The notes beneath the pieces were generated by a model. That model had not been told where the DNA came from and searched no databases. It saw nothing but the letters and a program-made list of their open reading frames with translations. Positions 26,101 through 40,800 of a stretch of DNA of 64,000 bases are shown piece by piece (position 1 is the stretch's first letter; every line of letters begins with the position of its first letter). The position numbers and the translations under genes were made by a program. The stretch covers positions 6,521,814 through 6,585,813 of the forward strand of contig NC_021684.1 in NCBI RefSeq assembly GCF_000247815.1, read 5' to 3'. The stretch is from Ficedula albicollis. Lineage: Eukaryota; Chordata; Aves; Passeriformes; Muscicapidae.

Positions 26101-29100
26101 CACATCTCTGAAATGCCAGTAGAGGATTTTTAAACACTGAGACACTGATAAGAGAATAAGCTGCAGGAAAGGGAGGAGCAAAGCATCAGTATCACACATT
26201 TATTGCTCTCATCTTCCTCATTCCTTTGCCAGATGTGAATTGCCTGCTTTCCTACAGAGGAGAACCAGGGTATCAAATAATCCAAAAGTAATGGGAACAA
26301 CTGGCTTATGCCCAGGTCTCTACTTCACTCTTTAAGGCAGCAGAATTATTAAGCATCTGCTACTCTTCTGAAAAAGAGCCACGTAAGGCCAAATATAAAC
26401 TGCTTTTAGGAGAAAAATATGAAGGCCCTGTCAGGTCACATTAGACCACTTTCTTACAAGTAAAACAAAAGATATCCTGACAGAGCTTTCGGGAGGAGGA
26501 GGGAAAAAAAGGTTTCATTGAATCAAGGACAACTTGAAAGAAAGTTGCCAAAGCTTTAGAGAACTGAATCATATCAACATAGAATGAAGCTTAGCAAAGC
26601 TTCTACTCACTCTCATGGTTCCTGCTAGTTGTGATACACAACAGCCAATGTATTCTTCTGATCCATCTCTCTGATAAGAGCTGAAGTGCCCAGCTGAAGG
26701 AGCTCCAGTGTAGCCTCCAGTGTGGGGCACAAACACCTCCACAGCCTCAGCGATTGCTGACTGGCTGGAAGAGACCTCTAAATTGAATAAAAACAATCTC
26801 ACTGAATCCAAGCACATGACACTCATTTCATCTGGAAATCTATTGCCAGCAGAGGGAAGGTACTGATAATTGGTGATGCAGCTTCAAGTGTGCAGCTCAG
26901 AACAAAGCTGTGTGCTGGCAAGAGATGACAGCCCACAGCTGATGTCTTACTATCACCTCTTTCAGCAGAAATTGGAAGTATTTTCTCTCCTTCCCACTTT
27001 TACATGATACCAGGTTTAAACCTTGAAATGACAGCTACAGAAAAAATATTAGGAAAATAAATTTGGCTTAGATCTGCATAATTTCCCAAAGTAGTTTATC
27101 ACAACTTCAACCTTCCCCCACTGGTAATTTACATGATGGTAACACAGTGTTGGATCTACAACAAGAACAATGAATACAGGAACTCAAGACACCACATCAG
27201 AAATGAATCCAAGCTCCCATGGAGCTAACAGATTAAATTCCTGAAAAGCCCATGGATGGCTATATCAACAGAGGGTTTCTGGAAATGTCACAGGTTCTTC
27301 CCTTCAACCGGATGGCCCTGCTTATGCCCTTAGAGTTCTCTTTAAACATACAATACTCAGGAATTATTATTTTAACAGAGCACTAGGAGCATCTTCAGCC
27401 CTTCTCCAAGAAGAGAAGATAGTGACATCTGTTAAGTGTTATTTATTAAAGCTTCCTATTGTTTTGAAGAAGCAGTGGTGTCCTCCTTCCACAAAGAGAA
27501 GTCAGCAGGCCCAAAGCTGACACACCCACACATTGGTTTGAATCTGCTGCCTGCAGAGAGCAGCACCCATTTGTGCTTTGGCAGAAATGCCTTGGAATAA
27601 CAAGCAACCCCATACCACCAGGCACTGCTTCCAGTTCACAGGGATCTCTGCACACCACAGCTCCTACAGAGCACATCCAATTGCATGAAAGAGGGCTAAC
27701 AGTGGCTCTGCTGGAGCTGCATTCCAGGGCTGCACTCCCTTCTCCTACCAGCCAAAGTTGGAAAAGCCAAAGTTCAGACAGGCAAGTCAATGCCCTCCAC
27801 ATGTGTCTTGCTCCCTGCCCACATCCCTCCTCTCTGGAGGTGCCTTCTGCCTTACTCCAGGAATGAGGAATTCTTCCAGGCTCATTTGATAAAGTTTGTT
27901 TGGTGTCAGTTTGTGTTGCTGCTAAATATCAAAACCTTGGCATGAAAACAGCATGTCAGGGACATCTACCTGTACAAATGCATTAAAATGGTGTTAATAG
28001 AAGATACATAGAGTAGAACCAATGGGAAATCAAGTACTTCAAAAATGGTAAAAACGCTTCCAAAAAGGTAAAGGTTGAAGAACACAGTCACTCAAGGCAG
28101 CATTTGGGTTTTTTACTATTTCAGGGCTATTTCCAATTTTATCCTATAACTTACTAATTTATTCCTCCCCCACTGATCTCAATTTCTCTTTCTGCTAGGT
28201 TTAAAACAACATTTAGAATTTTCTATGGTTACACAATATCTTCATCAGAGATATTTGCATTGCTTATATTTAGGTTAAATCCCACACATATTGTTTACTG
28301 CAATATTTGCCTCCTCTAAACACCTATGAAGTTGAAAAGGAGCCATTACACATCCACCATCAGAAATGTGAATGTGATTCATGTAATGAAAGATCACAAT
28401 CACATTCCTAGCTTACTAGAGAGACATAAAAACAGTATTAAAATATTTTGTGTATACACTGGATTGCTTTTTACTCAAGTATGAGGGCCCAGTGTCACAC
28501 AAGATTTCCCTCCCCTCCTCCAGTGTTCAGTGTTTTAAATATCACAGCAAAAGTGCTTTTTTGCATTTCTGCCAAGTGAACTTAAATACCTTTTGGGTTT
28601 CATCCTACACTATTTTAGACTGCCTGTAGTTGTGGCATGTTTTTTAATCCCTAAACCAGCCTTCAATCTCCTGATGGGCGCTCCAACCCATCATCTTACA
28701 CTCTTTGACAAGTACTTTGACAAGTTAACTCTCTCAAGAGCAGAGAGCTAACTCAGACTACTGATCAGTATGTTCAACACCAAGCATTGAAGACCTACTT
28801 GCTGTTCCTCAGAAACAGTATTTAAACCCACTGAAAAACCCTTCCAACAGATTTTTCCATCCTACCACCATGGTCTCTGCTACAGATCTCCAATGTTTAC
28901 CATTCCATGCTTTCTCCCTGCTTCTCACATACCTCAAAAAACACAATGAAATTTAGATCCAGACAATCACAATCGGTATTTCTCCACAATGAGCAAGGAC
29001 CAGTTATTTAGTCAAAAACACTTCTATCCCTAAATTCTTATTAAGTAAACACATTGTGTGATGATCACCATTCATGGCTGGCTCTGTTCAAGCATTGCTT

Positions 29101-32100
29101 AGTGACTCCAAGAAAGAACTGTTTGTTAATGTTTTAGCAAGGGATTAGTTGTTTGTGGCCGTGGGTGAAAAGCATGTTCCAGCAACAAGGCACAGAAGGG
29201 CCCAGACTTGTTGATGGGAGGAGGATTCTGCAGAAATTGGACTGTGTAGGTGAATGCTGGGTGGGGGAAAGGAGCAGGAGCTGAACAAAGTTCACCTATA
29301 GGCTGCAGTAAAACGGAGGAGGGAAGAGAGACAGAGATTATTCACCAAAACAGAGATGTTCTGCCAACCACTCCTTTAGGTATCACCTTAAATAAACCCT
29401 GGCTAACAGAATAGTCTATCAGAGCTGGCTCCAGCAGCATCTACTATGCTGCAGCATAAAGAAACTGGGGAAGAGCAGGGCCTAAGGTGGAAGTCAGTGT
29501 AAGGGAACTGATAGAGATAAGCTGAGAAGCAGATGATTCAAGACTTATCAAAATACTACTGAAAAGCAGAGGTTTTGAACTAGCATTATTATTATTGTTA
29601 TTATTATTATTATTATATTAAACTGTTTCAAGACATTCCAAATTCTTCCAGTCACAGGTACCCTTGTCAATAACAAATTAAAAAGCAAACCATACCTGAG
29701 TCAGAACATCCAGCTGTCCTATAATATGCTCCAGGGTGTTTGCAAGACTGGTCTCCTGCTCTTGCTGCTCCTGGGTCCTACCAGAATCCTGAGTTTTTGT
29801 TTTCTTATGATGAATGCCACAATCCATTTCTGAATGCTAGAAAAATAAACAGATATAATCTGCTATTGCAATGCAAACAACTGCACAGAGATTTTGTTCC
29901 ATGGAGGGTAAACAGCAAAGGACAGTTTATGCTGGGACAGTCTATGCTATTAAAAACAGGCAAAAGAGGAAAGGAATTGTTCTTGGCACAGCTGGAAAAG
30001 GAAAAGTTTCTGCTGACCTGTCTGCCTGCTCCAGGTGGAGAGTGGTTTTGTTGTTTTCTGGGGTTTTTTTGTGCGTGCTTTTGTTTGTTTTTTAAACCAC
30101 CACCAGGAAAGGCAAACCTCTGGTTTTGTTGTTTTCTGGGGTTTTTTTGTGCATGCTTTTGTTTGTTTTTAAACCACCACCAGGAAAGGCAAACCTTAGA
30201 TAAAAATCTTGAAGCAATTCTGCAAGGTTCAAGTTTTCTATGTACAAAGAACTTTGGTGTGCTCTTGTGGCACACAAGCAAAGACTACAGGTCTAAAGAC
30301 TCAATGGAGCTGCTTAGGGAAACACTACATCCCAATGACAGGAATAAAGTAAGCTACTCTAGAGGAGTCTGATTATTTCTCTCCAACTGTAAAGTTAAAG
30401 TCTCTCTCCATGCTTGGTAGTTGAACAAAAGCAAAAACATTGTACCATAGTCAAGTTCAGCAGAAGGAAGACGTCCCAATATGCTTTGGAACTGTTTTGA
30501 TTTCGTAATTTTAATTTTGTTTATATCTTGAACTGGTTTTCCTCCTCAATGAGATTAAGAACAAGTTTACTTTGAAGTTTCAACTGTTTTAGTTATGCAA
30601 GTTTGAATATTTCATTCAGAATAACTTAAGTTTGAAAAACACAAATAGATTTCTACTAAAGAACCTATTCTTCTTTCCTTTTCTTTCAGAATGGTATCTT
30701 TCTTGTAGAACAAACACTATTTGCATTGTTTATCTGCACTATTGCCAATAGAAGCAGTTCAGAGAAGTTTAACTAGAGGAGGTAGCCAACTGGTTAAGCA
30801 ACTGCAGACTTGAGTTTCTCAATTTACACTAATGGACAAAATTTGAATTGAAAGCCAAGATTAAAGCTCTCAAAACACACTTCTCCATGGCCCAATGCCT
30901 GATGCAGCTCCATCCCATGCACTTAATACTCACACAAAGTTTACACATCAACAAAGCAGCAAGGAATTCTGACAGATTGAAAATAAGTCCCCAGAAGTTT
31001 TTCCATATGTACTTTTTCTAAGTAGAAATGAAGATTTGCCTGTCTCTTCTCTCCTATGCAACAGCAGGAATGCATTTCTCACCAGCACAGTACTACTGAT
31101 TTACCTGTTCTGCTCTGTATTTGATGCCAGGTGTCTGCAGATATGCAAATAAACTGCAACAAGACCAGCTCATAACTTTAACCACCAAACTGTTCAGTAC
31201 ATCATGAAGATACATACACGCATAGAAAAAATTTTATATATTCTAAAAATATACATAAAAACCCTTGTGCTACTGGGAGCCACTGATTGAGGCCACAGAA
31301 AGGCTCCCAAGGCTGAGCTCCAGAGCAACACACAGGCAAAATATGCAATAAGTACCACAGAAAGGCTCCCAAGGCTGAGCTCCAGATCAACACACAGGCA
31401 AAATATGCAATAAATCTACATAAAAACCCTTGTGCTACTGGGAGCCACTGATTGAGGCCACAGAAAGGCTCCCAAGGCTGAGCTCCAGAGCAACACACAG
31501 GCAAAATATGCAATAAGTAGTACAAGGAACAGAAATGTGAGCATCTAGGAAAGGTGGAGATTGGAGGGGGTGAGCAAGAGAAAAAGAAGAGGCTGCAGCA
31601 GTAGCAGCTTTGACAGAAGAATGCCTTGCTGCTGGCCACCAACTGCTAGTAGGAGCTGACCATTCCTCCAGACCCTGCCCACCAAACCATCCTCCTACAG
31701 CCAAGCCTCACATGGCCAGTTTTGCATAAGGAGCAGGAAAGAAGGGGAAGGTTTAAATGACAGCTGCTTCCCAGGGATCACTGTGCTCCACCACAGGCCC
31801 AGGATGCAGCCAGGTATCAGGTGGTACCAGCCACAGCAGCCTCTGCTAATTTCCTTCCTCCCACCTGCTTGAATAATTTGGATTATCTACAGGCCCCTGG
31901 CCAACACCACCCACACTGCAGGTCACACAGCACTGCCTCAGCATGGGAGCCACACTCCAGCTACTCCTGTGCTGCAGGAAGCCCAAGAGCGACCCGCTGC
32001 TCACCGATGTATTGATTTAATCAACTAAAATATGTTCTTGCAGAGATGAGATCAATCCAGTCTTAAAAACCTGCTATTTGATGCTTAAATTTAAAAGTGA

Positions 32101-34785
32101 AAACAAACAAAACCCACAAACCACTGCTTTTCAATGGGTAACTAGCATTAAAAAAAAATTCTTTCTATTTTAAGGCTGACTAGCTTATGCTGATGATGTA
32201 ATTTCAGGCCAGTCAATCATGGCACAGAAGAAATTTTAGTGAGCTAACACTGCATACAACCTGCACTTAAAAACCCCAAATGATGATGAGCTATCCTCTT
32301 CAAAACCCATTAGAACAAGCTGACTCACGAGCAAAAAAATGACTGTACCAACAGATTTTCTCAATCTATCTTTATAGCATATGTCAGACAGCTTTTCATA
32401 AAAAGCTTCAGGGTTGAACTCTGAGTCTATATTCTCTTTGCTACAGTTCACAAAGTTTAAGAATCTGGCAAAGGCAATACTGCAGAGATGTTCCCATGAT
32501 GAGGTGGTCCCTCATCATGTCAAGTTGAAGCCAGAGCTGTCAGATGCCACGTTCTGCTGCTCACCTCACAGGCTACCACCCCCACAAAAAGCCACCTCCA
32601 GTAAGGCCACGGGGGCTCCTGAAGGCAACACCCCTAAGAACAGAAGTATATCTACACTTAAAAACAGAAACATGACAATATGACCACAGCTGCTTGAAAG
32701 GCTCCTTATTGGCCATCACCAAGATATCCCATAGCTACAGCCTTCAGCAGTGAGGTTCTGAGTTAGTGCCTCTGTCTAAACCAGGGACACAGCCAGCCAG
32801 CAAATAAATGCTGTGACAGTGGGCCACGGCAGTGACTTCCAAAAAGGAGGCTTCCAACTGACCAAGGTCTTTGACTATTCAGTTCTAGGAAGTGTGCAAC
32901 CAGCTGAGGAAGAGCCAAATTGCCTCCAGACTGAAACATTTTCAAATTTTGTAAAAGCAGTTTGTAAACTTCAGCTGCTGTTCCCAAGAATGAAAAAGAA
33001 AACCCTTAGAAACCTACAGCCTTAGAGAGACTCCAGGAACCCTTCTACTGACAATTTATACCATCTGAGCCAGCCACCAGGATTTTGCATTCTAACAGAT
33101 TTAGAAAAACATTGTAAAAATACAAAACTGTGTCAGTCTCAGCACCAATGACTATCACAATTACAGGCAGATACACCCGTGTTCTCTTCTGACTCACCTG
33201 TGGGTAAAGTGCCAGCTGAGTCCTGGGGACAGGCACCACAAACAATGGCACTGCTGCCGAGGTTTAATTCATTTCAGTCAGAGTTCAAGTGTGCAATTTA
33301 TTCAGCACAAACAAACAAATGTCTTTGCCATTAACTATCTTATTACAACATCTGTGTATTAAACACTGGGAGTAGAGCAAGGAGCAGCTGAACATTAAAG
33401 GAAGAAGAGATGAGCAGTTTCAGAATACAATACAGCTCTCAGTGACAAAGGGAAAACAGAAGTGATTTATTTTTAGCAACCACTTAAAGACAGCACAATG
33501 CAACTACTTGGGGGAAGGGGAAAATTAATCAGCCTTCATTCCAGAGGTCTCTTACTGAGCCTCTTATGAAAAGTGTTCTGGCTAAACAGCATCCTGGCCA
33601 GCAATTACAGTGCTGATCAGGGGGTGGGGGGCAGGTATGAACTAAAAAAACACACGTGCATTTGTAGCAAACTTCATGAGACAGCTAAAAAAATGCCATT
33701 TTGCTTCTTAAGTGGTGATCCTTAGGAAACCTACTGATACAACAACCACCTACCTCAGTTTTACACCTACTAATAAAACTTAGGATTCTTATAATTCAGT
33801 CCAGAGGAAATATTTCTTTTCTCTTTTCCTCACCTCTCTCCACTGGCTGGGAAGAATTGAGTGATGTGAAGGGGGTAGGTTCAGCTCTACCTCTAAGACT
33901 CTTTGAATTAATTAATGCAGTGTATTTTCTCTTCTAAGAGTTTGTGTTTTGATGGGGTTTTATTAAGAGAGTATGATGTTACCAAGAATTAATTTTCAAG
34001 CATCTAGAAAGATAGTACACACCTTAAGCAACACATACATCCAATGTGTTCAATTCAACACAGACCTTCAATGTATTAAAATTTCTTACTGCAATCAAAT
34101 TCATTATCTTAGTTGAAAAATTCCCTTAAAAACAGAGCAGTAGAAAACCCTCAAAGGTGGTGTATGCAGTTCATCTGGACCCCGATTCTACTAATCCAAA
34201 GAAAAGAGAAATACCTTTAAAAGTCTATTTTGAGGAGTCATTTTCACCACAGGTAAAATACTTTAAATGTGTTCCCAAAGAGCAACAGTGACATCCAGTG
34301 GAAGCACATCAGCTTCAAGGTAAGCTCCACAGGAAGGTCAGATGGAGTACACCATGCTAGATAGGAGGGCTCATGAAAAAGAGGAGAAGTAACCTCAGTT
34401 CTTCCTACTGCACACAAAGTATCATTGACTGAGCACAGACACATTCCTCTGCCTGGAAAGGCATTCCCTCTTCAAGGCAGCACTGAAATTTCTTCTTCAA
34501 GATTTGCACTACTCCACGTCTACTGTCCAGACCAGCATAGGGTAACAACTCAATTTAGGACACAAGTTAAATTAGCTTTGTGAAACCATCTATATGACCA
34601 TTCATCCATGCTCAACTCTTATGTCAGAATTCAAGTTGCAGTAACACAGGGAATTTGGGAGGGAGATACAGAAAAGAGAAAGGAGGTGAAAAGAACATTA
34701 CTTACCTTTTATTTTTGCTTCAGACAAACACTACATTGGCTTTGATGCAATTATTTACACAGAACTCTACTCCCTATTGGTGTTA

Positions 34786-34818
<33 letters not shown>

Positions 34819-34819
34819 G

Positions 34820-34854
<35 letters not shown>

Positions 34855-37800
34855 GCTAAAATTTGGCACCTCTGCTGTAACAGCCATGTTTCACCACAGG
34901 TTAACAAATATTAAGCTCTTGATAAACTCAGGAGAAATAAGATTTAAAAGGGACATCTGAAACCCATTTAAATCCCAAGGCACTCTTGTGCCAAGCCCTA
35001 AGTGAAGCACTGGCAGCAGGAGGTGGATGAAGCAGGCTCATGTACTTTAAATGAAACAGCATCAGAGCATCCAGCTCTGCTGAGCAAAATGCCCGGAAGG
35101 ACAGAAACAGAGCAGGAGCTAGCAGCCTCAGCTAAGGTACTCAAAAATGCACAAAACAGCCTGTCCATACAGAGAAGGCTGTACTTGGATTGAAATTTGG
35201 ATTTGCTGGCAGAAACAGCAGCATCCTATCTCTGCAAGTGACCCCATCTGGCAATCTCCAGCCAAGAGCAGGTCCTCAGCAGAAGGAAAAAGCAGTTTCC
35301 TTCCCCCATTTCAGTGACCTTGCTCTGTGGTTGACTTTCTATTGGTCCAGTTTACTTACCTCTATAATCTGTAAGTGTTACTTTTAAATCAGGAAAGACA
35401 GTAGTACCATCAGTTTCAAGGTAACATTGAAGACAAATGGGAGTTTGGCACATACTGCATTTCCAAAAGAATAAATGGTATTCATGTGAAGAGTGAAATG
35501 AGAAATAGTAATGCCAGACATTGAAAGCCCAGTGATAGATAGAACTTAATGACTACCAGTTGTTAAAAAAAAAAATAAAGTAAGTCTATTTCTTGAGAAG
35601 GAAAAGCTAAGGGTGGACTTCAACATCTGAGATTTATATTTCCTGCTTTGCTTAGGCATTTTATCTCACTTAACCAATTTTCCCCTCCCATCAGTCCTAG
35701 AGTTTCCTTCGGAAATAGGAAGAGGTCTTCCAGAATTCAGTATGGAATAATTAAGCTTTGTTGCATAGGTGATGCTCAACTGCTCTTGGAGAGTAACAAT
35801 AACAAAAACTTCAAAGGAACAGTGAATAATTAAGCTTTGTTGCATAGGTGATGCTTAACTGCTCTTGGAGAGTAACAACAACAAAAACTTCAAAGGAACA
35901 GCTTTGTGTGGAAATAAGCCACAATAGGAACAAAAACATAAAAATGAAAACCACTTATAAGAAAGGTCACCAAGGATTGAACTACTTCCTTCTGATCCTG
36001 ATTTTTGGAGAAAAACTCCCAAGAAAAGGGAGCCAAACATTGAAAAAATGCTCAGCCTTGGGTTGTCCAGCTACAGGTTTTTTTACACCAAAAGCATCAG
36101 CCTCCAAGGCAAGACACACAGTGATCTCCTGAAGTGGGAACAACAGCTTCCAGCTCAACAGAACAATTTGCCTTTTCCCACTGAATTAGGTATACACTGT
36201 GTAACACACAAATCACGTGCATACCTATTTTGTTACTTAAATACATGTACAAAAATGCATGTTGTGTATATGTAAATGCAGACACAGACACACTACTATA
36301 CATGCACTTGCTCTCACTCTTGCTTGAAGTCTGAATTTTAGCAGAAAAGTTTGAGATCTTTGAAACTTTTAAAGCTGAAGTTAACTTCATCCATCTCCAA
36401 GCCAGCACAGAACTGCAACTTGAAAAAAAAACTTTAAAATCTTGCCTCCATCTCACTTCTTTGAATTATGACTCAAACATTAAAACAAGCCACATACAAC
36501 AGCAACCTAAGTGGGAGAATTTACATTAATTAGCCTGAGATGCTGAACTTAAAAGGCAATTTTTATTCTGACCAATAATGACTTGTCAGGACTTGCCTTA
36601 CTGTTTCAGAGCCTAAGAACAAATCTATTCACTGTAAGATGACAGAAATTAAAAGCTGATCCTCTTATTTCTGGAAGAAATCTTGTCAAACCAGAGCACA
36701 AGGGAAGACAGTTATAGCAGCACCGTTGCTCCATCCACTAGCAGGCAAAGCTGTTGCATGTTGCTGCAGTCATTCAGGCCCCTTGGAAAGCCAAGCTGAG
36801 GGTGCTGCCTTTTCCTCCCTCCCATGTTCTTCACCAAGGCACTCGTCCTGTCACTCCACGCCCTTGTCCAAAGACCCTCTCCAGCTCTTCTTGTAGTCCC
36901 CTTAGGTACCCAAAGGGGCTCTAAGGTCTCTCTGGAGTCTTTCTCCAGGCTAAACAATCCCAACTCTCAGCCTGTCTCCACAGCAGAGTCCTCCAGCCCT
37001 CTGATCCTCCTCATGGCCTCCTCTGGACACAGCCCAACAGGTACACATTTTTCTCACGTTGGGCCCCACAGCTGAAGGCAGCACTGCAGGTGGGCTGTCA
37101 CCTGAGCACAGCAGAGGGGCAGGATTAGCTCCCTCAGCCTGCTGCCCATGGGGCTTTGGATGCAGCCCAAGACACTTTTGGCTTTCTGGGCTGCAAGTGC
37201 ACATTGCTGGGTCAAGTCAAGCTTCTTGTCAACCAATATCCTCAAGTTTTTCTCTTCGGGGCTGCTCTCCATCTCTTTTTCTCTGTTCCTGTTTAATATC
37301 TGTTCCCTCACAAAACTATTGCAAGATCACGACTCCAAACAGGCTTAGTTTGGGTTTCCTTTAGTAAAAGGAGAAGCAGCTATGGTTAACCATCTGCAAC
37401 CACCCTGCTTGGGAAGGATGTAGGGAAGAGCTCCTGTGATCAATCTCAGCAAGGCTCCTGTCATCCCTACAAAATTTCTGCTTGGACAGCCAAGTAGGAT
37501 AGAGAACAGTGGAAACATCTTGACTACTCATCACACTGCTGTTATTTTAAGTAAACAATCTACCTACTTCTCCGGGAGGAAGGCAGTTGTGCACTAGACT
37601 AAAGCTTCCTGGAGTGGGAATCCCCACAAAAGTAAGGCGAGAAAAATAATAATTTTGCAGACCACACCTTTGCCATCGGCTGAAGGTTGGATCCCTGCTG
37701 AATACAGGATACTTCCCTTACAATGCTTAAAATTAGATAAACAGAAGGGAGTGGAGAAGGTGCAAACAAAAATCCACATTCACATCCCATCACAAAGACC

Positions 37801-40800
37801 TGCAGCTCTATGCAATGACTGATTCCCAGGAAGGAATTTCANNNNNNNNNNNNNNNNNNNNNNNNNNNNNNNNNNNNNNNNNNNNNNNNNNNNNNNNNNN
37901 NNNNNNNNNNNNNNNNNNNNNNNNNNNNNNNNNNNNNNNNNNNNNNNNNNNNNNNNNNNNNNNNNNNNNNNNNNNNNNNNNNNNNNNNNNNNNNNNNNNN
38001 NNNNNNNNNNNNNNNNNNNNNNNNNNNNNNNNNNNNNNNNNNNNNNNNNNNNNNNNNNNNNNNNNNNNNNNNNNNNNNNNNNNNNNNNNNNNNNNNNNNN
38101 NNNNNNNNNNNNNNNNNNNNNNNNNNNNNNNNNNNNNNNNNNNNNNNNNNNNNNNNNNNNNNNNNNNNNNNNNNNNNNNNNNNNNNNNNNNNNNNNNNNN
38201 NNNNNNNNNNNNNNNNNNNNNNNNNNNNNNNNNNNNNNNNNNNNNNNNNNNNNNNNNNNNNNNNNNNNNNNNNNNNNNNNNNNNNNNNNNNNNNNNNNNN
38301 NNNNNNNNNNNNNNNNNNNNNNNNNNNNNNNNNNNNNNNNNNNNNNNNNNNNNNNNNNNNNNNNNNNNNNNNNNNNNNNNNNNNNNNNNNNNNNNNNNNN
38401 NNNNNNNNNNNNNNNNNNNNNNNNNNNNNNNNNNNNNNNNNNNNNNNNNNNNNNNNNNNNNNNNNNNNNNNNNNNNNNNNNNNNNNNNNNNNNNNNNNNN
38501 NNNNNNNNNNNNNNNNNNNNNNNNNNNNNNNNNNNNNNNNNNNNNNNNNNNNNNNNNNNNNNAAAAAAAAAGTACAACAGTATTCATAAGTATTAACAAA
38601 TGCCAAAATTAGATACAATTACCAATTTGGAAGCTGAAAGGTCAAGAAAAGAGGCACATCTGGCCTATGAGTAACTGAGAAGGAATTTGTTTACACAAGG
38701 ACAAGCTGACAGGATGAGCTGCTGCAGTCAGCAGGAGACCATGGGCTGAGCACTGGAGGCACCCGCGGTCACCAAACAAACCCAAGCAGCAAAAAGAGAG
38801 GTAGAGTCAGCTCTGGACATTCAGTTATGGACTTAGACAACTTTATGATCAGATCATGTTTTCTAGAATTTGCCTCCAATCTTAACAGGACCATTTTTGA
38901 TGATTTACCATTGAAGAAATAAGCACAGTCCAAGGCCTGGAGAAAGTTCTAAACCCAGGAGCATCAAAAGAGCCTAAATGTCTGACTCAGCTGAAAGACA
39001 CATTTGAAGAGTCACAGGCTACTTGTTTCAAAGTCCTTTTTGCTAAAGTGCTGCTCTTACCAAGCTTTCCTTTGTGAAGGTCAGCTATGCCTAGAAATTT
39101 GGTATCTCCACAGCTGAGTGCCATTTAACTTCATAAGAGCTAAGGATATTTCAGACACTTGTGCTCCTGAATTTCAGAAGTGCAGAAAGACTTTTTGGCA
39201 AGAGAATGTCAGAGGACAGTTCTCACTTCTGCCCATGTCTCCCTAATTGCCCTACCAAGGAATTACCTCTTTCTGTCCAAGGTACCTCAGGATGAGCAAG
39301 TTTTGAGGTAATTTTCATTAAAAAGTTATATACAGAGGCTGAGGCTAAGGTCTCCTCATAAGCCTCCTCCTTTGCAAAGTAATATTTTGCAGAGTTACAA
39401 CATGAGCAAAAAATCTCTATATCAATACATATTTCCTATTTTCTGTAATATTTAATAGAAAAATTGTCTACCCACTTAGCTTATACTACAATGCTTTTAT
39501 TCACCATGTTCAGTGTTTAGACAAACAAGCTTAGATAAACACCCAAGCACTTTCCAACTGTCCATGTGACATCACCCATTCAGCATTTGCTGTGACACTT
39601 GACCACACACAGCCTTCCTGGAATTAGTAACAACAGTAGCAAATCTATCCTACAATGAAAAAAGTGCTCTTGCACACTCATGGCAGCTGCAAACACACAT
39701 GCAAAGCTTTCCTTGTACTTGGGAAAAAAAAAAAAAAATCCACCACCAAACCCCCAAAATAAAACACATTATCTGTCTTCTCTGGAAAAAAAATAAATCA
39801 TATGTTGAATGTTTTCATAACTTATCAGAACAGTGAACACGTCCTCTGATCTGATCCTACACAACTCTTCACCCAGACAGACCCAACTGCTTACAGTTAC
39901 TACCCCAGACAAGCATAAGAGCCTGTATTTTTGAAATCACCTACAAAATCCAGTCCTCTCATTCTGACTTTCCTTTAGGCCCTCACCACTCAGTATTGCA
40001 GCATAAAGCATGAATTTATCCTTTAGATTCTGGATCAAAGCAAGCACACTCACAGGATCAAGGCACAGGACTACAACACTTGCTTTCTTCCCATCAGCTT
40101 CCCACTGCACACATCAGGAGTNAGCATAAAGCATGAATTTATCCTTTAGATTCCGGATCAAAGCAAGCACACTCACAGGATCCAAGGCACAGGACTACAA
40201 CACTTGCTTTCTTGCCATCAGCTTCCCACTGCACACATCAGGAGAGCTTGCCATGAACTCTGGGTTTCAAGGTGATTATGCAACACTTAAAGCAACAATT
40301 GCAAGCCTGTAATTTAAGAGCAAGCATTTACTGCAGAGGTACCTAACATTTACAGTCTCAAATCTATGCTAACATACTTAGCATTTGCTCCTGACAGATT
40401 TAGTGGTTTATCACACTTTCACATCTATGCTTTCACACCAGCTATGACTGCAGTTCTGCCCATGGTGTTCTTCTTTTTCATTTGCATTAATCCCTGCACA
40501 GATCAGTTCTACTTTCAAAGCAATCTGCATCTTCCAAGCCTCCTATATTTACAGAAAACACAAGCAGGTGGGCAGAGCAACTTTGAAGTTTATGTCCATT
40601 GTTACAAATATGTCCAACACCCTGATTCATACTGAACTTAAACCAACTGCCTGAGAAACCAAAATCTTCTAAAGGCTCCAGTCTCCCTCTGCCTAGGGAA
40701 GTGAAAATTGGTTTGGAACAAGTTTGTTTTCAAGTTCACCAACCTTGACAATATTTCATGACTCTTATCCCACAGCTTATTTAGGATTGTTTTTTCTTCC

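Larger units (their letters stand above)
17122..29695 (-). other. POC1A intron 10
   Basis: A 12,574-bp GT-AG intron. It contains the terminal-exon partial duplication, 60-bp doublets at 17697 and 20907, an ancient MIR-like SINE near 18314, a CR1 tail near 23530, a cryptic exon-like segment at 26611-26777 and an (ATT)n tract at about 29585. The remainder shows nothing I can name. Confidence 0.85.

Noticed and set aside
29740..30372. 210-codon plus-strand frame overlapping POC1A exon 10
   Set aside because: It is antisense to a confirmed exon and is prolonged by the 78-bp tandem doublet.
31252..31518. CRISPR-like array (repeats with a spacer)
   Set aside because: Only three B copies, two of them directly adjacent without spacers, in a vertebrate intron. 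It is a nested tandem duplication.
37842..38562. A POC1A exon hidden in the assembly gap
   Set aside because: Exon 9 ends and exon 10 starts in phase 0, and the 11 exons seen give 405 residues, the normal family length, so nothing needs to be placed in the gap.
37780..38618. Four long open frames over the N run
   Set aside because: They exist only because N bases contain no stop codons.
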